A stretch of DNA of 5,986 nucleotides from NCBI GenBank assembly GCA_038317685.1, contig JBBQBQ010000216.1, forward strand, positions 1 through 5,986. Direction: 5' to 3'. This DNA comes from JBBQBQ01 sp038317685. GTDB lineage: Bacteria; Desulfobacterota; Desulfuromonadia; Desulfuromonadales; DDH964. A model generated the notes under the pieces. That model was given only the letters and a program-made list of their open reading frames with translations. It searched no databases and was not told where the DNA came from. Both the position numbers and the translations under genes were made by a program. How positions within the stretch are numbered: the stretch's first letter is position 1; each line of letters opens with the position of its first letter. Shown piece after piece: positions 1-4,747 of this stretch.

Positions 1-1
1 T

Positions 2-136
2 TACCTCGGCGAGTATCAGTATCGTTTCAATCGCCGCTTCGATCTCGCGGCGCTGCTGCCCCGCATGATCATCGCAGCGGCCCGCACGGGAAAACGCCCG
101 GAACGCTGGCTCCGCTTAGCGGAAGATCAGTGCTAA
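2..136 (+). CDS. IS1595-family (ISXO2-like) transposase, C-terminal fragment
   Basis: The window opens inside a reading frame whose last 44 codons end at TAA (134-136). The translation begins YLGEYQYRFNRRFDL, followed by a helix ending in ERWLRLAE. The Y-L-x-E-(Y/F)-x-(Y/F)-R-F-N-R-R-F signature close to the C-terminus is typical of the DDE domain end of IS1595-family transposases, which carry out cut-and-paste or copy transposition of their own insertion sequence. Only the C-terminus is visible; the zinc-finger N-terminus and most DDE residues lie outside the window, so it cannot be judged whether the gene is intact. It is convergent with nrdG, whose stop lies about 93 bp away. The family assignment rests on recalled similarity of this short tail. 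Confidence 0.75.
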   Translation, partial: YLGEYQYRFNRRFDLAALLPRMIIAAARTGKRPERWLRLAEDQC

Positions 137-139
137 TTA

Positions 140-159
140 GGTGAAATTATAACTTCACC
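140..159. repeat. Short inverted repeat just after the transposase, possible IS end
   Basis: Six-base arms GGTGAA and TTCACC flank the 8-bp AT-rich centre ATTATAAC, only 3 bp after the transposase stop codon. The AT-rich character contrasts with the surrounding GC-rich DNA. It may belong to the terminal region of the insertion sequence, but the exact end and target duplication cannot be set because the other end is outside the window. The minus strand also reads TATAAT here, without a convincing -35. The rest of the gap from 160 to the nrdG stop shows no gene and no clear terminator for nrdG. Confidence 0.35.
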
Positions 160-229
160 CGGCACGGCTTCCCACTGAATCGGCTGCTGCGTCTGCCCGG
201 CGCCCATCATTCCGCAATTAACGCCCCCC

Positions 230-925
230 TCAAAGCCCCCGCACCGTCGCCGCCTCCACATACTCCCCCGCCACCGCCGCCAGGGCGCGGATCGTCCCCT
301 CGGGATGCACCTCGCTTTCCCGCAGATGCTCGGCGAGGGCATGGCCGGGGACGAACTGCTGCAGGACCCAGCGCTTCCCCCCCCGAACCAGCTCACCGAG
401 GGCCCGGATATCGGACTCCTCGACCAGCCCCGGGACGCAGGTGGTGCGCAGCTCGTAGTCGACGCCGCCGGCCAGCAGCAGGCCGACGCTGCGCCCGAGG
501 GCCTCGCTGTCGACCGGGCCGGGATGGAGTTCTCCGTAACGGTCCGGGGCGGTCTTGAGGTCGAGGGCGCAGTAATCGACCAGACCGGTGGCAAAGAGCC
601 GCTCCAACATCGCCGGGGCGAGGCCGTTGGTGTCGAGCTTGACGGCCAGGCCGAGCTCCTTCATGGCGCGGAGCAGGTCGGGGAGGGTCGGATCGAGGGT
701 CGGCTCGCCGCCGGAGATCACCACCCCGTCGATGAAGGAGCGGCGCTGTTCCAGTTCGGCGAGGAGCTCGTCCGCGGGAAGGTCGGGGTAGTCCCCGGGG
801 GTCAGGACCAGGGCCGGGTTGTGACAGAAGGGGCAGGTCAGGTTGCAGCCGCCAAAAAAAACCAGGGAAGCGAGCCGCCCCGGAAAATCGAGGAGGCTCG
901 TCCCCTGGAAGCCTTTCACGGGCAT
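230..925 (-). CDS. nrdG: Anaerobic ribonucleoside-triphosphate reductase activating protein (radical SAM)
   Basis: This 231-residue cytosolic radical SAM enzyme should cleave S-adenosylmethionine at a [4Fe-4S] cluster and abstract hydrogen from the glycine of the class III ribonucleotide reductase, creating its glycyl radical. The cluster motif CNLTCPFC supplies C27, C31 and C34. The SAM-binding SGGEP is at 71-75, and LDTNG at 97-101 is another family motif. The opening GFQGTSLLDFPG is typical of the NrdG2-type subfamily, and the length (about 230 aa) is normal for it, with no added ferredoxin domain. The ATG at 925 is chosen because the family N-terminus starts there. Its own Shine-Dalgarno is weak (GACCTG-like), but the stop of the upstream 48-aa gene is only 6 bp away, which suggests translational coupling. 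It is the last gene of the nrdD operon. A pyruvate formate-lyase activase is less likely given the reductase neighbours. Confidence 0.93.
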   Translation of the reverse strand: MPVKGFQGTSLLDFPGRLASLVFFGGCNLTCPFCHNPALVLTPGDYPDLPADELLAELEQRRSFIDGVVISGGEPTLDPTLPDLLRAMKELGLAVKLDTNGLAPAMLERLFATGLVDYCALDLKTAPDRYGELHPGPVDSEALGRSVGLLLAGGVDYELRTTCVPGLVEESDIRALGELVRGGKRWVLQQFVPGHALAEHLRESEVHPEGTIRALAAVAGEYVEAATVRGL

Positions 926-931
926 GGCAGG

Positions 932-1078
932 TCAGCAGTCCCGTTTGGACTCGGCCAGCACGTACTCGGCGCGCTCCTTGAACTCTTCTTTCTTCCCCCG
1001 GTTCCATTGCTGGACCGGCCGGAAGAAGCCGCAGACTCGGGAGTAGACCTCGGTCTTGGAGTCACATTTGGTTGCCAT
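932..1078 (-). CDS. Separate glycyl-radical C-terminal segment of class III ribonucleotide reductase (48 aa)
   Basis: This small gene starts at ATG (1078) behind a strong Shine-Dalgarno, AAGGAG at 1089-1084, 5 nt away, and stops at TGA. The peptide contains EVYSRVCGFFRPVQQWN and GKKEEFKERAEYV. This matches the extreme C-terminus of complete NrdD proteins, where the sequence RVCGY or RVVGY carries the stable glycyl radical (Gly681 in E. coli NrdD, by recollection). Here the radical residue should be G17. The 659-aa NrdD encoded just upstream lacks exactly this segment, so the two products should assemble into one reductase. Frames differ: the nrdD frame is offset from this one, and 59 bp including a hairpin separate them, so no simple read-through fusion is possible. 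C5 could contribute to the interrupted zinc site. The alternative is a spare-part protein comparable in concept to GrcA/YfiD, or a decayed gene end, but the good start signal and intact motif favour function. Confidence 0.87.
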   Translation of the reverse strand: MATKCDSKTEVYSRVCGFFRPVQQWNRGKKEEFKERAEYVLAESKRDC

Positions 1079-1110
1079 TGAGTCTCCTTGTGGAAAAGGG
1101 TCTGACAATC

Positions 1111-1139
1111 GGGGACAGTCCCTGGCAGGGACAGTCCCT
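1111..1139. repeat. Double GGGACAGTCCC palindrome forming a strong hairpin between nrdD and the glycyl peptide gene
   Basis: Two perfect copies of the 11-bp inverted repeat GGGACAGTCCC lie at 1112-1122 and 1128-1138, separated by TGGCA. The whole 27-bp stretch folds as one hairpin: five G/C-rich pairs, an A-A mismatch, then about six or seven further pairs and a tiny loop. The second copy overlaps the nrdD stop codon (1138-1140). No T-run follows on the minus strand, so it is not a canonical intrinsic terminator. It could be a REP-like mobile palindrome, or an mRNA element that tunes the relative amounts of the two reductase chains. I recall similar GGGACTGTCCC palindromes between genes in related bacteria but cannot verify that here. 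Confidence 0.8.
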
Positions 1140-3117
1140 AGGCCGCCTGGTGGTGCGGGCAGGAGAAATGTTCGCCGGTGATATAGCCGTGGACCGGGCA
1201 GATGGTGAAGGTCGGGCTGATGGTGAAGTAGGGGAGATGGAAGGTTTCGGCGATACGCCGCACCAGCAGGCGGGCCTGCCGCCAGTCTTCAAGCCGCTCG
1301 CCGAGAAAGCCGTGGAAGACGGTGCCGCCGGTGTAGAGGGTCTGCAGACCGTCCTGGTGGGAAAGGGCCTGGAAGATGTCGTCGGTGGAGCCGACCGGGA
1401 GCTGGGTGGAGTTGGTGTAGTACGGTTCATCGGTCCCGGCGGTGATGATCCCCGGAAAGCTTTTCCGGTCGCGCTGGGCGAGCCGGAAGCTGGTCCCTTC
1501 GGCGGGGGTCGCTTCGAGGTTGTAGAGATGGTCGGTCTCTTCCTGGAAGACCGCCAGCTGTCCGCGCATGAAGTGGAGGGTCTCCTCGGCGAGGGCCTTG
1601 CCGGCGGCGCTGTCGATGCCGACCCCGAGGAGGTTCAGGGCCGCCTCGTTCATGCCGAGCAGCCCGATGGTCGAGAAGTGATTGTTCCAGAAGTGGCCGC
1701 TCCGCTGCCGGATGCCGTCGAGGTAGAAGCGGCTGTAGGGGTAGAGCCCTTCCTCGGTGAAGCGCTCCAGCTGCTTGCGTTTGATCTCCAGCGATTCAAA
1801 GGCCAGCCGCATCAGTTCCGCGATGCGGGTCAGAAAGGCCCCTTTGGAATCGGCCTGGTAGGCGGCCCGGGGCAGGTTGAGCGTCACCACCCCGATCGAG
1901 CCGGTCAGAGGGTTAGAGCCGAACAGGCCCCCGCCGCGGCGGCGCAATTCGCGGTTGTCGAGGCGCAGCCGGCAGCACATGGAGCGGGCGTCCTCGGGAT
2001 CCATGTCCGAATTGATGAAGTTGGAGAAGTAGGGGATGCCGTACTTGGCGGTCATTTCCCAGATCGGCTGAAAGCGCGGGCTCTCCCAGTCGAAGCCGGC
2101 GGTGATGTTGTAGGTCGGGATCGGGAAGGAGAAAATCCGCCCCGAGGCGTCGCCGGCCATCATCACCTCGCAGAAGGCCCGGTTGAAGAGGTCCATCTCC
2201 GGCTGGAAGTCGCCGTAGACGGCCTCCATCAGTTCGCCGCCGATGACGACCGCCTCGCCGGCCATGGTCTTCGGCGGGGTCATGTCGAGGGTGATGTTGG
2301 TGAACGGCGTCTGGAACCCGACCCGGGTCGGCACGTTCATGTTGAAGATGAATTCCTGGATGGACTGCTTGACCTCGCCGTAGGCAAGACCGTCGTAACG
2401 GATGAAGGGGGCGAGGAGGGTGTCGAAGTTGGCGAAGGCCTGGGCGCCGGCCGCCTCCCCCTGGAGGGTATAGAAGAAGTTGACGGCCTGGCCGAGGGCG
2501 GTGCGGAAGTGCTTGGGCGGCCCGCTCTGAATCTTGCCGTAGGCGCCGGTGAAGCCCTTCAACAGGAGATCCTTGAGGTCCCAGCCGCAGCAGTAGACGC
2601 TGAGCATGCCGAGGTCGTGGAGGTGGAAATCCCCGTTGCGGTGGGCGTCGGCGACGTAGGTGGGATAGATCTTGTTGAGCCAGTAGTTGCTGGTGATGTT
2701 GGCGGCGATGTGGTTGTTGAGCCCCTGCAGCGAGTAGCCCATGTTGGCGTTCTCGTTGACCCGCCAGTCTTCCTGGGTGAGGTAGGAATCGATCGCCTCG
2801 ATCGACTCCTTCATGAACTGGCGGGTCTTGCGCAGACTGTCGTGCTGCTGGCGGTAGAGGATGTAGGCTTTGGCGACCTTGGCGTGGCCGTTCTCGATCA
2901 GGATCTTTTCGACCAGGTCCTGGACATTCTCCACCGTCGGCACCCGGCCGTCCTTGTAGAGAACGTCGAGAATCCCGGCCACCTGCCGGGTGATCCCGGC
3001 GGCCTTGTCCATGTCCCTGCCGCCGACGGCTCGCACCGCCTTGCGGATCGCTTCGTCGATCTTCTCTGCTTCGAAAGGAACCAGTCGCCCGTCGCGCTTG
3101 CGGATGAACTCCAGCAT
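1138..3117 (-). CDS. nrdD: Anaerobic (class III) ribonucleoside-triphosphate reductase main chain, lacking the glycyl-radical end
   Basis: This 659-aa cytosolic enzyme would reduce ribonucleoside triphosphates to deoxyribonucleotides without oxygen. Residues 1-95 form an ATP-cone allosteric domain (IRKRDGRLVPFEAEKI at 5-20). The ten-stranded barrel follows. SVYCCGW places cysteines at 176-177, and SMCCRLRLD places cysteines at 381-382; these are the regions of the two active-site cysteines known from T4 NrdD. STQLPVGSTDD at 570-580 and the C-terminal CPVHGYITGEHFSCP are family hallmarks. Complete homologues continue after this zinc-binding stretch into the RVxGY glycyl loop. Here the chain stops after CPHHQAA, and the loop is encoded by the next gene. 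The expected CPxC is CPHH (C653, H655, H656). The start has a good Shine-Dalgarno, GGAGG at 3129-3125, 7 nt from ATG, behind a NrdR-type promoter region. It is the first gene of the operon with the 48-aa peptide and nrdG. Confidence 0.93.
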   Translation of the reverse strand: MLEFIRKRDGRLVPFEAEKIDEAIRKAVRAVGGRDMDKAAGITRQVAGILDVLYKDGRVPTVENVQDLVEKILIENGHAKVAKAYILYRQQHDSLRKTRQFMKESIEAIDSYLTQEDWRVNENANMGYSLQGLNNHIAANITSNYWLNKIYPTYVADAHRNGDFHLHDLGMLSVYCCGWDLKDLLLKGFTGAYGKIQSGPPKHFRTALGQAVNFFYTLQGEAAGAQAFANFDTLLAPFIRYDGLAYGEVKQSIQEFIFNMNVPTRVGFQTPFTNITLDMTPPKTMAGEAVVIGGELMEAVYGDFQPEMDLFNRAFCEVMMAGDASGRIFSFPIPTYNITAGFDWESPRFQPIWEMTAKYGIPYFSNFINSDMDPEDARSMCCRLRLDNRELRRRGGGLFGSNPLTGSIGVVTLNLPRAAYQADSKGAFLTRIAELMRLAFESLEIKRKQLERFTEEGLYPYSRFYLDGIRQRSGHFWNNHFSTIGLLGMNEAALNLLGVGIDSAAGKALAEETLHFMRGQLAVFQEETDHLYNLEATPAEGTSFRLAQRDRKSFPGIITAGTDEPYYTNSTQLPVGSTDDIFQALSHQDGLQTLYTGGTVFHGFLGERLEDWRQARLLVRRIAETFHLPYFTISPTFTICPVHGYITGEHFSCPHHQAA

Positions 3118-3204
3118 GGCTCACCCTCCCACCACAAAAAAAATTCAGCTTCACGCCGATGCTTCGGCATGACCGACCCCGTAAAGGGGGCCGACATGAG
3201 CTCG

Positions 3205-3232
3205 AATGTAGCACAGAGGCCTTCGGTGTCAA
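3205..3232 (-). promoter_or_regulatory. Sigma70-like promoter of the nrdD operon
   Basis: On the minus strand a perfect -35 TTGACA (3232-3227) is followed after 16 bp by TACATT (3210-3205), a 4/6 match to the -10 consensus. Transcription would start near 3198, giving a leader of about 80 nt before nrdD. The leader holds small potential hairpins (CCCC/GGGG around 3177-3189 and GCCGA-AGCA-TCGGC near 3152-3165) and a run of eight T on the minus strand at 3135-3142, close to the ribosome binding site. The NrdR-like boxes lie directly upstream of the -35. Confidence 0.6.
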
Positions 3233-3240
3233 GCCAAAAT

Positions 3241-3256
3241 CCACAACATCTTGGCG
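3241..3256. promoter_or_regulatory. NrdR-like box 1 (promoter-proximal)
   Basis: The 16-bp CCACAACATCTTGGCG contains the core CAACATCTTG, close to the NrdR box pattern (ACAC-A-TATCT-GTGT type palindrome). Its centre at 3248.5 is exactly 32 bp from the centre of the second box, matching the in-phase pairing (boxes about 15-16 bp apart) known for NrdR, the ATP/dATP-sensing repressor of nrd operons. It sits 8 bp upstream of the nrdD -35. The nrdR gene itself is not in the window. Confidence 0.7.
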
Positions 3257-3272
3257 GTAATTTCACTTAATC

Positions 3273-3288
3273 CTACCAGATGTTGTGA
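3273..3288. promoter_or_regulatory. NrdR-like box 2 (distal, opposite orientation)
   Basis: On the minus strand this reads TCACAACATCTGGTAG. It shares ACAACATCT with box 1 but lies in the opposite orientation, so that CACAACATCT (3242-3251) and AGATGTTGTG (3278-3287) form a perfect 10-bp inverted repeat spaced by 26 bp. Position and phase relative to box 1 fit cooperative NrdR binding. It lies between the divergent nrdD and nikR promoters but is about 60 bp from the nikR -35, so nrdD is the likelier target. Confidence 0.67.
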
Positions 3289-3348
3289 AACAGCGGTGGA
3301 AAGGCTGTGGAAGAACGGTGGATCAAAATGGGAAACCCTGCAATATCC

Positions 3349-3377
3349 TTGACCCCTTTTAGACCCTGTGCTAAACA
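3349..3377 (+). promoter_or_regulatory. Probable nikR promoter
   Basis: TTGACC (3349-3354, 5/6 to the -35 consensus) is followed after 17 bp by TAAACA (3372-3377), a weak -10. Transcription would begin near 3384-3386 and give a leader of about 35 nt. The -10 lies inside a small dyad, CCTGT-N5-ACAGG (3365-3379), suggesting a repressor could bind over it. Confidence 0.5.
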
Positions 3378-3404
3378 GGCGGGGTCTCTCATCCGGCCCG
3401 CCTG
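3376..3404. promoter_or_regulatory. Perfect 8-bp dyad CAGGCGGG-N13-CCCGCCTG before nikR, possible operator
   Basis: Arms CAGGCGGG (3376-3383) and CCCGCCTG (3397-3404) are exact reverse complements separated by 13 bp, 29 bp overall. They start in the -10 and end just before the nikR Shine-Dalgarno. A second overlapping dyad, AGACCC (3361-3366) with GGGTCT (3382-3387), uses the same bases. NikR operators are dyads of about 28 bp, so autoregulation is possible. Alternatively the arms form an mRNA hairpin. The sequence does not match the E. coli NikR half-site GTATGA. Confidence 0.4.
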
Positions 3405-3419
3405 CACGAGGAACCCACC

Positions 3420-3839
3420 ATGACCGACCTGACCCGTTTCGGCATCTCCATCGACGAGCGACTGCTGCAGCGCTTTGACGGCCTGATCGCCGACAAGGGT
3501 TATGTCAACCGCTCCGAGGCGATTCGCGATCTGATCCGCGCCGCCCTGGTCGAGGAGGAGTGGGCGGGGGGCGACGAGCAGACCGTCGGCACCGTCACCC
3601 TGGTTTATGACCACCACACCCGGGATCTGGCCGACAAACTCACCGACCAGCAGCATTCGCATCACGACGCCATCGTCTCCGCTCTGCATGTCCACCTCGA
3701 TGCCCATCACTGCCTGGAGGTGGTGGTGGTCCGGGGGAAGGCCCGCGAGGTCAAACGACTGGCCGACGAACTGATCGGGACCAAAGGGGTCAAACACGGC
3801 AAACTGGTCACCAGCACCACCGGCAAGGACCTCACTTAA
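3420..3839 (+). CDS. nikR: Nickel-responsive transcriptional regulator NikR
   Basis: This 139-aa protein has the standard NikR length and architecture. A ribbon-helix-helix DNA-binding domain covers about residues 4-48 (TRFGISIDERLL, then NRSEAIRDLIR). An ACT-like nickel-binding tetramerisation domain covers about 56-135. The high-affinity nickel ligands known from E. coli NikR (H76, H87, H89, C95) correspond to H79, H90, H92 and C98 in QQHSHHD, LHVHL and HHCLEV, so all four are present. Nickel binding should switch on DNA binding and repress nickel uptake genes. The start is supported by GAGGA (3408-3412), 7 nt before ATG. An intrinsic terminator follows directly, so nikR may be transcribed partly apart from the cbiQ-cbiO pair that it probably controls. 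It is divergent from nrdD. Confidence 0.95.
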   Translation: MTDLTRFGISIDERLLQRFDGLIADKGYVNRSEAIRDLIRAALVEEEWAGGDEQTVGTVTLVYDHHTRDLADKLTDQQHSHHDAIVSALHVHLDAHHCLEVVVVRGKAREVKRLADELIGTKGVKHGKLVTSTTGKDLT

Positions 3840-3851
3840 GAAAGCCCTCGA

Positions 3852-3877
3852 CCCCGCCTCCGGGGCGGGGGTTTTTT
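3852..3877 (+). terminator. Rho-independent terminator after nikR
   Basis: CCCCGCC (3852-3858) pairs with GGCGGGG (3864-3870) around a 5-nt loop, followed by G and six T (3872-3877), 12 bp after the nikR stop. It should end most nikR transcripts and insulate cbiQ, which has its own candidate promoter just downstream. Confidence 0.87.
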
Positions 3878-3884
3878 CGGGGTT

Positions 3885-3914
3885 TTGGTAGCACGATTTC
3901 GTTATTCGTACCAT
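3885..3914 (+). promoter_or_regulatory. Candidate cbiQ promoter overlaid by a 28-bp dyad, possible NikR operator
   Basis: TTGGTA (3885-3890) and TACCAT (3909-3914), 18 bp apart, give 4/6 matches to both the -35 and -10 consensus. The same bases form the dyad TGGTA-N18-TACCA (3886-3890 and 3909-3913), 28 bp overall, which equals the geometry of the E. coli NikR site (GTATGA-N16-TCATAC), though the half-site sequence differs. A protein bound here would cover both promoter elements and block transcription. An inner pair ACGA/TCGT (3893-3896, 3906-3909) adds partial symmetry. The leader to cbiQ would be only about 14 nt. Confidence 0.45.
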
Positions 3915-3934
3915 TTTTTGGGGACGGCATCGCC

Positions 3935-4747
3935 ATGGCCGGCATCGACTCCGCCATCTTCGACATCGGCGCCCTGGACACCCTGGCCCAGGCCGACACC
4001 CCGGTGCACCGCCTCGATCCCCGGGCCAAAGTGCTGACCAGCCTGGTCTTCATCATCACCGTCGCCTCCTTCGACAAGTACGCCCTGGCGGCCCTCCTGC
4101 CCTTTTGCCTCTTCCCCCTCGCCCTGGTCGGGAGGGCCCGGCTGCCGCTCGGGTTCCTCATGAAAAAGCTCCTGATGGTGGCCCCCCTGGCGGTCTTCAT
4201 CGGCCTTTTCAATCCGCTCTTCGACCACCGAGTGCTGCTGCAGTTCGGGCCCCTGGCGATCACCGGCGGCTGGATTTCCTTTCTCTCCATCCTGCTGCGC
4301 TTCACCTTGACCATCGGCACGGCGCTGGTCCTGGTCGCCACCACCAGTTTCCCGGGGATCTGCATGGCTCTCGAAGGGCTCGGCGCGCCGCGGGTCTTCG
4401 CCGTCCAGCTGCTCCTCCTGTACCGCTACCTGTTCGTCCTCATCACCGAGGCCTCGCGGATGAACCGGGCGCGGGCGCTGCGCGCCTTCCAGGGGCGGGG
4501 GTTGGGGCTGAAGACCTTCGGCGTCATGATCGGCCAGCTGCTGCTGCGCACCGTCGACCGCGCCCAGCGGGTCCATCTGGCCATGCTCTGCCGCGGCTTC
4601 GACGGCCAGATTCGCTCCTTTCGGCGCCTGCGCATCGGGCGGGCGGAAGTCCTGTTCACCCTCGGCTGGTCGGCGCTCTTCATCCTGCTGCGGCTGGTCA
4701 ACCTCCCCCAGAAGCTCGGCCTCTGGGTTACGGAACTGCTGCGATGA
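3935..4747 (+). CDS. cbiQ: ECF transporter transmembrane component (CbiQ/NikQ, EcfT)
   Basis: This 270-aa inner-membrane protein is the T component of a group I energy-coupling factor transporter for cobalt or nickel. It couples ATP hydrolysis to movement of the substrate-binding component. The opening, with SPVHRLDPRAK-like TPVHRLDPRAK at 22-32, is characteristic of CbiQ. Hydrophobic segments lie near 33-46, 49-66, 79-97, 105-135, 155-171 and 236-255. The cytoplasmic coupling region contains NRARALRAFQGRG (177-189) and LCRGFDG (218-224), the Ala/Arg-Gly motifs that contact the two ATPases. The length is usual for the family. The start at 3935 is preceded by only a modest GGGGA. It overlaps cbiO by four bases (ATGA). 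Proximity to nikR suggests nickel rather than cobalt, hence the NikQ alternative. No CbiM/NikM or CbiN/NikN gene is next to it. Confidence 0.92.
   Translation: MAGIDSAIFDIGALDTLAQADTPVHRLDPRAKVLTSLVFIITVASFDKYALAALLPFCLFPLALVGRARLPLGFLMKKLLMVAPLAVFIGLFNPLFDHRVLLQFGPLAITGGWISFLSILLRFTLTIGTALVLVATTSFPGICMALEGLGAPRVFAVQLLLLYRYLFVLITEASRMNRARALRAFQGRGLGLKTFGVMIGQLLLRTVDRAQRVHLAMLCRGFDGQIRSFRRLRIGRAEVLFTLGWSALFILLRLVNLPQKLGLWVTELLR

Noticed and set aside
137..149. TTAGGTGAAATTA resembling TTAAGTGAAATTA on the minus strand at 3270-3258, as a possible IS footprint between the NrdR boxes
   Set aside because: Twelve of 13 matching bases between two sites in a 6-kb window is expected by chance, and no further similarity extends to either side.
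932..934. TGA of the 48-aa gene as a selenocysteine codon (Cys-Sec end)
   Set aside because: The family C-terminus ends about here, nrdG starts 6 bp later with a fitting N-terminus, and I see no convincing SECIS hairpin immediately after the codon.
1072..3270. Long open frame of 732 codons on the plus strand
   Set aside because: It lies antisense to nrdD and exists because of high GC. The protein is a low-complexity run of V, E, G and D with no recognisable domain, whereas nrdD on the other strand matches its family throughout.
3902..4576. Minus-strand frames opposite cbiQ
   Set aside because: Compositionally biased shadows (Q, G, E, D rich) with no domain, antisense to a clear membrane protein gene.
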